DNA of 5,005 nucleotides from an uncultured Mycoplasmatota bacterium (GTDB lineage: Bacteria; Bacillota_I; Bacilli_A; RF39; UBA660). The position numbers were made by a program, and so were the translations under genes. Where the stretch lies: contig CANDHX010000103.1 of the NCBI GenBank assembly GCA_947384645.1, positions 1-5,005 of the forward strand. The letters run 5' to 3'. Shown here in pieces: positions 1-4,574 of this stretch. Position 1 is the first letter of the stretch; every line of letters starts with the position of its first letter. The notes under the pieces were generated by a model that was not told the DNA's origin, made no database searches, and worked only from the letters and a program-made list of their open reading frames with translations.

Positions 1-29
1 TCTTTCCCTACACGACGCTCTTCCGATCT
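1..29 (+). other. Illumina TruSeq read-1 adapter remnant (not genomic)
   Basis: The first 29 bases match the 3' part of the universal Illumina TruSeq read-1 adapter exactly, ending in its characteristic CTTCCGATCT. They are synthetic and should be trimmed. Genomic sequence starts at about base 30. This shows that the window begins at a raw contig end, which explains why the first coding region has no beginning. Confidence 0.97.
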
Positions 30-1442
30 GAAGAAGTTATTACACCTTATTTAACTTTTAGAGAAGTATCAAAGAAAGACACTATCGATGTATTTAAATC
101 GTATCCAATTAATCCCATAAAAATAGAAACAAAAAGTGATAAAATTACGATAAGCGGCCTTAAGGATAGGGAAGTTCAGAAAAAAATAAACGATAAATTG
201 TCTATCTTAGATAATAGTAAAAATGAATATGGAAATTTTAATTGTAGTACAACTTTTAATTTTTCTAATGTGTTGAGTATAAGCTGTAGTGACGATAAAA
301 GTCTAAATATAAATCTCGTTACTGGTGATGAGATAGAATTAGAGGACATCTTTAATAAAGATACAGACATCTATTCAGCACTTCTTAAAAGCAATTATAG
401 TCAATTATGCCAATGGCATGGATGCGGTTTGGATGCCGAACAAAATAGTGAATACGAAAATGATATCGAAAACATAATTGCGGATAACTTACGAAAAATT
501 AAAAATAAGGAATACAGTTTAGCTCTATACGATACAGGAGTTCAAATTAAATATAAAAATAGTGATGATTTAAATTTTGATTATACATCTGTTAATTACT
601 ATGATTTTATCGATGATATAACTATTCTCGATAGATTTTTAGACAATAGTATATATGAAGAAAAAGTAAGCAGTTATTGTGAAGTTAATAATTGTGAATA
701 TAAAATAAAAGAAAATCAAGATGATTATTATATGGGATATGAGTATTTAAACGATAAAGCTTACATGTATTATTTAGTATCTAATTATACGAAATATGAT
801 GCTGGCTTCGATAGAAAATTTCAAGAAGAAAAGCTCGATATAAACCGAATAGGGAAGTTATTAATAGATGAAATTATCGAAAAAGAAAATTTAGGTGCTA
901 AAGGCAATCAATATACCTATTATGCAATACGGGTAAATATATTTAGCTATTCCAAAGATAAATATCATGTTTGCTATACTATTACCAAAAAAGAATTCGA
1001 AAAAAATGAATTCATTAAATATAGATTAGAGTTTACAGATGCTAAGTATATAAGTAGAAATAATATCAGTAAGGTTAATATGCTTCTCGATAAAAATTAC
1101 AAAATCGATTATTTAGATGATAATCCCAAGTCTATGTATCACAATTTTGAAAATAAACTTTACAATTACATATTAAACGATGTCAAAACAAATGAGGATA
1201 GTCCTTTTTCTTCCTATTTAGAATGTTATGAAGAGTCATGCGAAGAAAGTATCGATTTTCACAATCTCATAGATGAAGCAAGTTATGTCATAGATAAAGA
1301 AAATAATAGAATGTTTATGTATTATATAGATGATAGCTTAGGTGTGACAGCATTGGAAGTGAGAGCCTTCATACCACTAGATGTGTTTATAGATAAGAAT
1401 GATGTTGCCAATAGTAACGATAGCATGAGCACAATTGAATAG
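30..1442 (+). CDS. 5'-truncated protein, possibly DUF4163/DUF3298 (RsiV/PdaC)-like, function unknown
   Basis: The reading frame is open from the first genomic codon (GAA at 30) to TAG at 1440-1442, giving at least 470 residues with the N-terminus missing. A TTG at 198 could formally start a 414-residue ORF, but it has no ribosome site and conserved-looking sequence (ISGLKDREVQKKINDKL) runs across it, so the true start lies upstream of the contig edge. That motif, and LVTGDEIELEDIF further on, resemble the DUF4163/DUF3298 region of exported or membrane-anchored Firmicutes proteins such as RsiV and PdaC; this is family resemblance from memory and tentative. The C-terminal half could be a second diverged copy. 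The protein is rich in Tyr, Asn, Asp and Lys, with no membrane span in the visible part. Three C-X4-C pairs (codons at 408/423, 678/693 and 1224/1239) would suit disulfides outside the cell. It ends 77 bp before gpmA, which has its own promoter. Confidence 0.8.
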   Translation, partial: EEVITPYLTFREVSKKDTIDVFKSYPINPIKIETKSDKITISGLKDREVQKKINDKLSILDNSKNEYGNFNCSTTFNFSNVLSISCSDDKSLNINLVTGDEIELEDIFNKDTDIYSALLKSNYSQLCQWHGCGLDAEQNSEYENDIENIIADNLRKIKNKEYSLALYDTGVQIKYKNSDDLNFDYTSVNYYDFIDDITILDRFLDNSIYEEKVSSYCEVNNCEYKIKENQDDYYMGYEYLNDKAYMYYLVSNYTKYDAGFDRKFQEEKLDINRIGKLLIDEIIEKENLGAKGNQYTYYAIRVNIFSYSKDKYHVCYTITKKEFEKNEFIKYRLEFTDAKYISRNNISKVNMLLDKNYKIDYLDDNPKSMYHNFENKLYNYILNDVKTNEDSPFSSYLECYEESCEESIDFHNLIDEASYVIDKENNRMFMYYIDDSLGVTALEVRAFIPLDVFIDKNDVANSNDSMSTIE

Positions 1443-1465
1443 AAAAATTTAATTTTAGAAATCAT

Positions 1466-1495
1466 TTGATAATAGTCTACTTTTTTTGGTATAAT
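1466..1495 (+). promoter_or_regulatory. Sigma-A promoter for gpmA
   Basis: A TTGATA -35 box (1466-1471) lies 18 bp from a perfect TATAAT -10 box (1490-1495). The -10 is preceded by TG at 1487-1488, giving an extended -10. The predicted start is near 1502, only about 18 nt before the gpmA ATG, so the leader is very short. The purine-rich AAGG/TAGG at 1504-1511 serves as the ribosome site. No intrinsic terminator is evident between the upstream gene and this promoter. Confidence 0.75.
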
Positions 1496-1519
1496 CGTAT
1501 CAGAAGGTAGGCTTTTATT

Positions 1520-2197
1520 ATGTATTTAGTACTAGTTAGACATGGTGAGTCTGTTTGGAATAAAGAAAACAGGTTTACTGGGTGGACAGACGTCGATTTA
1601 TCTAAGAAAGGAATAGAAGAAGCAGAGAAGGCAGGTAAGCTTTTAAAAGACGAGGAAATAGATTTTAATATTTCTTATACTTCTCTTTTAAAAAGAGCTA
1701 ATGATACATTAAAATATATATTAGACGAGTTGAATATCAATCCCATTATTAAAAGAACTTATAAATTAAACGAAAGACATTATGGTGCTTTACAAGGATT
1801 AAACAAAGATGAAACGAAAGAAAAGTATGGCGAAGAACAGGTAAAGTTGTGGCGAAGGAGTTACGATGTAAGACCGCCAGAGCTATCACTCGATGATTTA
1901 AGACATCCTGCAAACGATATAAAGTATCAAAGCATTCCTAAAGAAGAACTTCCATTGTCGGAAAGTCTTAAAGACACTTATAAAAGAGTGGTTGAGTATT
2001 ATTTAGATGAAGTAAAACCTCATTTGGAAAAAGAAAACGTCTTAATTGTAGCACATGGAAATAGCCTTCGAGCTCTCATTAAGTATTTAGAAAACATAAG
2101 CGATGAAGATATAGTAAATTTAGAAATACCTACCGGCGTACCAATCGTTTTTAAGCTTGACGGCGATTTAAATATAGTAGAAAAGAGAATACTTTAG
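1520..2197 (+). CDS. gpmA: 2,3-bisphosphoglycerate-dependent phosphoglycerate mutase
   Basis: This cytoplasmic glycolytic and gluconeogenic enzyme interconverts 3- and 2-phosphoglycerate through a phosphohistidine intermediate primed by 2,3-bisphosphoglycerate. The 225-residue product opens with the histidine phosphatase signature LVRHGES, with the phospho-accepting His8 and Arg7. The substrate loop NRFTGWTDVDLS (17-28), Arg59 in YTSLLKRA, the acid Glu85 in LNERHYGALQG, the WRRSYDVRPP segment (111-120) and the second catalytic His179 in VAHGNSLRAL are all present. Length is slightly short of E. coli GpmA (about 250) because the flexible C-terminal tail is reduced, as in many Firmicutes. The ATG follows an extended -10 promoter by about 25 nt. 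The stop TAG is directly followed by the ATG of the next gene, so the two are almost certainly co-transcribed. No active-site residue is missing. Confidence 0.97.
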   Translation: MYLVLVRHGESVWNKENRFTGWTDVDLSKKGIEEAEKAGKLLKDEEIDFNISYTSLLKRANDTLKYILDELNINPIIKRTYKLNERHYGALQGLNKDETKEKYGEEQVKLWRRSYDVRPPELSLDDLRHPANDIKYQSIPKEELPLSESLKDTYKRVVEYYLDEVKPHLEKENVLIVAHGNSLRALIKYLENISDEDIVNLEIPTGVPIVFKLDGDLNIVEKRIL

Positions 2198-2791
2198 ATG
2201 AGAAGTTGTAGTACTATATTTATAATATTTATGTTTTATGCCTTTTTGGGATGGTGTTTTGAAATGGTTCACATGGGAATAACCACTCGTGAAGTAGTCA
2301 ATAGGGGGTTCTTAAATGGACCTATTATTCCGATTTATGGAGTGGGAATGTCTTTGTTTTTAATATTGTTAAGCCCTTTTAAAAATCGTGTTTTTCTTAC
2401 TACTATTTTGATAGTTGGGATTTGTTCGGTTCTCGAATATGCTACGAGTTATGTTATGGAAAAAATATACGGCATAAGGTGGTGGGACTACGAAGATAAA
2501 TTTCTAAATTTAAACGGTCGAATTTGTTTTGAAACGATGAGTTTATTCACCATTTTAGCTTTATTCGTAATATACTTTATCCATCCGGTCTTTTCTAAAG
2601 CAATAAACGGCTTCTCTACACCGATATTATGTGGTGTAGCTCTCATGTTATTAGTCTTTTTTATAGCAGATTGGATACTATCTAATATAATAGTAAGAGA
2701 TTTCTTGCAAGCTCATATCGAATCGATTAGAAAAGATAAGACTCCTTTAATAAAAGATTATGCAATGAAGCTTTTGAGAGATAGATTTTAG
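2198..2791 (+). CDS. CmpB-family (PF06541) putative ABC-transporter type IV membrane protein
   Basis: This 197-residue polytopic membrane protein has about five hydrophobic segments, near residues 5-24, 42-60, 65-86, 109-130 and 138-162, and a basic C-terminal tail. Family hallmarks are visible: GWCFEM (18-23), the NRGFLNGPIIPIYGVG block (36-50), and LEYATSYVMEKIYGIRWWDY followed by a conserved NLNGRICFE element (105-112). These place it in the CmpB family, named putative ABC-transporter type IV. No ATPase partner is visible here, and no transport activity is established for the family as far as I know, so the name should be read as a family label. Its ATG abuts the gpmA stop with zero spacing, and only a weak purine-rich ribosome site (AAAAGAG within the gpmA 3' end) precedes it, which suggests translational coupling. 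No convincing terminator follows it. Confidence 0.88.
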   Translation: MRSCSTIFIIFMFYAFLGWCFEMVHMGITTREVVNRGFLNGPIIPIYGVGMSLFLILLSPFKNRVFLTTILIVGICSVLEYATSYVMEKIYGIRWWDYEDKFLNLNGRICFETMSLFTILALFVIYFIHPVFSKAINGFSTPILCGVALMLLVFFIADWILSNIIVRDFLQAHIESIRKDKTPLIKDYAMKLLRDRF

Positions 2792-2861
2792 GATTTTTAA
2801 AAGTTTTTTTATTAAAGAAAGAAATTGGTAATCGGATTTATGCAAACAATTTAAAAAACTC

Positions 2862-2890
2862 TTGTAATATATAAAAATAAATAATATAAT
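2862..2890 (+). promoter_or_regulatory. Sigma-A promoter for the small RNA
   Basis: TTGTAA (-35, 2862-2867) and a consensus TATAAT (-10, 2885-2890) are separated by exactly 17 bp. The predicted start is near 2897, at the base of the first RNA hairpin. No + strand ORF with a ribosome site follows before the terminator at 2987, so this promoter appears dedicated to a non-coding transcript. In AT-rich DNA TATAAT boxes arise often. The 17-bp spacing, hairpin placement and downstream terminator together make it credible. Confidence 0.65.
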
Positions 2891-2896
2891 CATATT

Positions 2897-2987
2897 AAGA
2901 GAAGCACACTAAAGATACTAGCGTGTTCTCTATGTTTAGATTTGCACGACTAAATAACCTTTAAAGGGTAATCTAGCCGTGTTTTTT
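2897..2987 (+). ncRNA. Predicted orphan small RNA (about 90 nt), candidate antitoxin RNA
   Basis: A stand-alone transcription unit is predicted, with a start near 2897 from a 17-bp-spaced promoter and an end in the T-tract at 2982-2987. Hairpin 1 pairs 2898-2903 with 2926-2931 (AGAGAA/TTCTCT) and continues, after a bulged G2904, with 2905-2907 paired to 2923-2925 and C2909 to G2921. Its loop, 2910-2920, contains ACTA. A 13-nt linker leads to the terminator hairpin. It matches none of the classes I checked by eye (tRNA, SRP RNA, T-box, purine or preQ1 riboswitch); 6S RNA is excluded mainly by size. Its 3' end lies 5 bp from the stop codon of the convergent 25-residue peptide gene, so the two transcripts would overlap antisense if the peptide mRNA runs on. 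Its 5' half is homologous, in the same sense, to the leader of that mRNA. Regulation of the peptide is an inference. Confidence 0.6.
2945..2987 (+). terminator. Intrinsic terminator of the small RNA
   Basis: CACGACTA (2945-2952) pairs with TAGCCGTG (2974-2981): seven pairs and one A-C mismatch. A small inner hairpin can form at CCTTTAAAGG (2958-2967). Six T residues follow immediately at 2982-2987, with further T-rich sequence to 3000. The stem lacks a T-tract on the opposite strand, so it should terminate + strand transcription only and is not an obvious bidirectional terminator for the convergent peptide gene. Confidence 0.75.
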
Positions 2988-2991
2988 GTTA

Positions 2992-3069
2992 TTATATTTT
3001 AATCGATAAGATTAAAATGATAAATAGCAATAAATATATTATAAAGTATAGTTTATAATTACTACTCAT
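2992..3069 (-). CDS. 25-residue hydrophobic membrane micropeptide, candidate type I toxin
   Basis: An ATG at 3069-3067 opens a 25-codon frame that ends in tandem TAA TAA stops (2994-2989). It is preceded by AGGAGGAG (3082-3075), with 7 nt between AGGAGG and ATG, the best ribosome site in the window. The peptide has a short polar head, MSSNYK, then a continuous hydrophobic stretch, LYFIIYLLLFIILILS, and a C-terminal SIKI. It would form one membrane-spanning helix. A perfect TTGACA promoter lies upstream on the same strand, giving a leader of roughly 90 nt. Size and topology match known type I toxins (for example TisB, ShoB, Ibs, Fst, AapA), but I see no sequence homology to any of them. A KdpF- or CydX-like accessory micropeptide is an alternative, though no partner complex is encoded nearby. 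The convergent small RNA on the other strand ends next to its stop codon. Coding status rests on context, and toxicity is an inference. Confidence 0.68.
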   Translation of the reverse strand: MSSNYKLYFIIYLLLFIILILSIKI

Positions 3070-3074
3070 AAATA

Positions 3075-3082
3075 CTCCTCCT
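3075..3082 (-). promoter_or_regulatory. Strong Shine-Dalgarno of the micropeptide gene
   Basis: AGGAGGAG on the - strand is a full consensus ribosome site, 7 nt from AGGAGG to the ATG. It sits exactly at the inner edge of the inverted repeat: the 14 nt on its 5' side (3095-3082) can pair at 13 of 14 positions with 2988-3001 of the same transcript, which covers the end of the reading frame. Such pairing would place the ribosome site at the mouth of a closed loop. Confidence 0.75.
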
Positions 3083-3167
3083 AAAATATAATTACCAAAA
3101 CCATCCCTTTTAAAGTTTATATATAATTTTAAGAGAACAGAGCTAGAAATGTGTGCTTCGATTTAAT

Positions 3168-3196
3168 ATTAAAACACAGCCATAAGCGATTGTCAA
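3168..3196 (-). promoter_or_regulatory. Sigma-A promoter for the micropeptide mRNA
   Basis: On the - strand a perfect TTGACA -35 box (3196-3191) is followed after exactly 17 bp by TTTAAT (3173-3168), a 5/6 match to the -10 consensus. The start is predicted near 3161, so the transcript begins with the GAAGCACAC block that also opens the convergent small RNA. The -10 region overlaps the edge of the inverted repeat (ATATTAA at 3169-3163), so part of the promoter may belong to the duplication. Confidence 0.7.
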
Positions 3197-3397
3197 ACCG
3201 CCTATTCTATTAGGAAAATTGGCAAAATTTATTTTTTGCTTTTTGGATATACAAAAACTTCAAAACGAAGCAATTTGACTAAGGCTAGCAAAAGAATTCT
3301 TATTTTTTTGCTAAATTGCAAATTTTAAAATAAGGTATCTGACATCTTTTTTTAATCGATAAACACTAAATTTATTTCCAAAAAGTCTCAAATTATA
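3197..3397. other. AT-rich intergenic stretch with no supported gene
   Basis: I find no credible reading frame or ribosome site on either strand between the micropeptide promoter and the promoter at 3398. The stretch is rich in short GCAAAA/TTTTGC inverted repeats, for example GCAAAA at 3222-3227 with TTTTGC at 3234-3239, and it contains the composite stem described separately. A weak hairpin at 3332-3348 followed by T residues to 3353 could act as a + strand terminator, but the stem has a mismatch and a G-U pair, and I see no matching promoter. Confidence 0.4.
3270..3319. repeat. Two-part inverted repeat (14 bp with a bulge)
   Basis: GCAATT (3270-3275) pairs with AATTGC (3314-3319), and TAGCAAAA (3286-3293) pairs with TTTTGCTA (3306-3313), leaving a 10-nt bulge (3276-3285) on one side and a 12-nt apical loop (3294-3305) containing GAATTC. 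All 14 pairs are exact. No T-tract follows directly on the + strand. On the - strand a 4-bp CTTC/GAAG hairpin with TTTTT follows at 3270-3253. It could be a transcript structure or a weak terminator; no promoter or product can be assigned. Confidence 0.45.
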
Positions 3398-3426
3398 TTG
3401 GTAATAATTTCTAGGTGTGTTATACT
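3398..3426 (+). promoter_or_regulatory. Sigma-A promoter for the cysteine desulfurase-thiI operon
   Basis: TTGGTA (-35, 3398-3403) and TATACT (-10, 3421-3426) are 17 bp apart, with TG at 3418-3419 making an extended -10. The predicted start, around 3433, falls just before the ribosome site AGGAG (3435-3439), which is 9 nt from the ATG. The leader is therefore very short, with no room for a riboswitch or T-box. Confidence 0.68.
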
Positions 3427-3448
3427 AATAAAGTAGGAGATTTTATAT

Positions 3449-4570
3449 ATGATATATTTAGATTATTCAGCAACAACTCCAGTCAGCAAAGAAGTATTGG
3501 ATAGTTATATTAAAGTTACAAAAGATTTTATAGGTAACCCAAATTCGCTTCACTCTTTAGGCGAGAAATCGAATGAACTCATGAAAAGTGCAACTAAGCA
3601 GATAGGCGAAGTTTTAGATATAAATGAAAATGAAATTATATATACAAGCGGTTCGACTGAGGCCAATAATATGGCATTATTAGGATATTGTCTTAAAAAC
3701 CAAAATAGAGGAAAAAATGTCGTCGTATCGAAATTAGAACATCCCTCTATTTACGGAATATGCGATAGATTAAAGGAACTAGGATTTACAATCACTTATG
3801 TCAATAACAATGCCGAAGGTCTAATAGATTTCGACGATTTAAGGGATAAAATTAAAGAAGATACTATATTAGTCAGTATAGTTGCTGTAAATAGCGAATT
3901 GGGGCTAAGACAGCCGCTTAAAACCTTGAGACAAATAATAAAAAAACAAAACGAGAATACCATTTTACATTCGGATATGACCCAAGCAGTTGGTAAAGTG
4001 CCAGTAAATTTACACGATGTTGACATGGCGTCACTAACTAGTCACAAAATTTATGGTCCTAAAGGTATTGGGATGCTTTACAAAAACGAAAAAGTCAATA
4101 TAGAGCCGTTAATCTATGGAACAAAGGGCAGTCTTAGAAGCGGCACTCCTAATCTTCCTTTGATAGTAGCTTTTTCAAAAGCGCTTCGTTTAGCTGTGAC
4201 TAACGTCTCTAAAAACGAATCGATAGTCAAACTTTTAAACGATAAACTTACACAGACTATTTTAAAGTATCCAAAGATAAAGATTAATAAAACGCCGTAT
4301 TCCATACCACACATATTTAACATAAGCCTTATGAATATCAAGCCGGAGACTTTTATCCACGCTCTAGAAAAAAGAGATATCTACGTTGGATCTAACACGG
4401 CTTGCTCGAAAGGCGACATATCTAGTACGATATTAGCCGTCTATGCCGATGAAGTAAGGGCTAAAACGTCTCTTAGAATATGTTTGTCTCACTTGACGAG
4501 TTTTGATGATATAAATAAATTTTTATATTCTTTCGATATAGTGTATAATAAGTTATCAGAACTCGGGTGA
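3449..4570 (+). CDS. iscS: Cysteine desulfurase, NifS/IscS family (ThiI partner)
   Basis: This PLP-dependent enzyme (aminotransferase class V) converts L-cysteine to alanine and carries the released sulfur as a persulfide on its own cysteine. The 373-residue product begins with the family hallmark IYLDYSATTP. It has TSGSTEANN (66-74, PLP phosphate contact), EHPS with His98 that stacks on the cofactor, Asp176 and Gln179 in HSDMTQA, the Schiff-base Lys200 in SHKIYGPKGIG, RSGTPN (230-235), and the persulfide Cys319 in SNTACSKGD. The long catalytic loop marks it as group I (NifS/IscS-like) rather than SufS-like. Arg343 in SLRICLSH should bind the substrate carboxylate. AGGAG lies 9 nt before the ATG. 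The next gene, thiI, starts 4 nt after the stop, matching the Bacillus arrangement in which NifZ supplies sulfur to ThiI. A wider role in Fe-S cluster assembly cannot be excluded, but no scaffold gene is seen. Confidence 0.95.
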   Translation: MIYLDYSATTPVSKEVLDSYIKVTKDFIGNPNSLHSLGEKSNELMKSATKQIGEVLDINENEIIYTSGSTEANNMALLGYCLKNQNRGKNVVVSKLEHPSIYGICDRLKELGFTITYVNNNAEGLIDFDDLRDKIKEDTILVSIVAVNSELGLRQPLKTLRQIIKKQNENTILHSDMTQAVGKVPVNLHDVDMASLTSHKIYGPKGIGMLYKNEKVNIEPLIYGTKGSLRSGTPNLPLIVAFSKALRLAVTNVSKNESIVKLLNDKLTQTILKYPKIKINKTPYSIPHIFNISLMNIKPETFIHALEKRDIYVGSNTACSKGDISSTILAVYADEVRAKTSLRICLSHLTSFDDINKFLYSFDIVYNKLSELG

Positions 4571-4574
4571 GAAA

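Larger units (their letters stand above)
2892..3169. repeat. Long imperfect inverted repeat enclosing the micropeptide gene
   Basis: The left arm (2892-3001, + strand) and right arm (3169-3082, read on the - strand) share an ordered series of blocks. These are ATATTAA (2892-2898 / 3169-3163), GAAGCACAC (2901-2909 / 3159-3151), CTAGC (2918-2922 / 3146-3142), TGTTCTCT (2924-2931 / 3139-3132), AA-CTTTAAA-GGG (2956-2968 / 3117-3104), and GTTATTATATTTTA versus GTAATTATATTTTA (2988-3001 / 3095-3082, 13 of 14 identical). The central unique part, 3002-3081, holds most of the peptide gene and its ribosome site. The right arm lacks the bases that form the terminator stem in the left arm. The order and spacing of matches rule out simple AT-richness. 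No target-site duplication is visible at the ends, so a transposon or MITE origin is not supported directly. Confidence 0.75.

Noticed and set aside
198..1442. TTG-initiated 414-residue ORF as a complete gene
   Set aside because: There is no ribosome site before TTG 198, and the frame with conserved-looking sequence continues upstream to the adapter boundary at 30, so the gene is 5'-truncated.
2745..2817. 11-bp exact inverted repeat CTTTAATAAAA (2745-2755) and TTTTATTAAAG (2807-2817) spanning the end of the CmpB-family gene, considered as its terminator
   Set aside because: The arms are almost pure A/T and 51 nt apart, and no T-tract follows the right arm; chance is a sufficient explanation.
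2932..2964. 10-codon ORF (ATG at 2932) inside the small RNA
   Set aside because: It has no Shine-Dalgarno: the preceding bases are TTCTCT, paired in hairpin 1. The frame also runs into the terminator stem.
3017..3058. 13-codon + strand ORF opposite the micropeptide gene
   Set aside because: It has no ribosome site and no promoter reading into it past the terminator at 2987; it is a shadow of the - strand gene.
2892..3169. MITE or insertion-sequence remnant
   Set aside because: The inverted arms fit superficially, but I see no target-site duplication, no transposase fragment, and both arms coincide with transcript starts; copy number in the genome would be needed to revive the idea.
3326..3353. 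TAAAATAAGG followed by a hairpin-like segment and T-run, recalling a Cas9 tracrRNA
   Set aside because: The match is a short AT-rich string common in such genomes. There is no CRISPR repeat, anti-repeat or cas gene in the window.
2998..3362. 12-bp direct repeat TTTAATCGATAA at 2998-3009 and 3351-3362
   Set aside because: ATCGAT-like strings are frequent throughout this window, and the flanks do not match beyond the core, so it is not treated as an attachment site or repeat unit.
4568..4574. TGA at the end of the cysteine desulfurase read as tryptophan (Mollicutes code 4)
   Set aside because: The family length ends here, TGG is used for Trp in gpmA and elsewhere, and the thiI ATG follows by 4 nt, so TGA acts as a stop.
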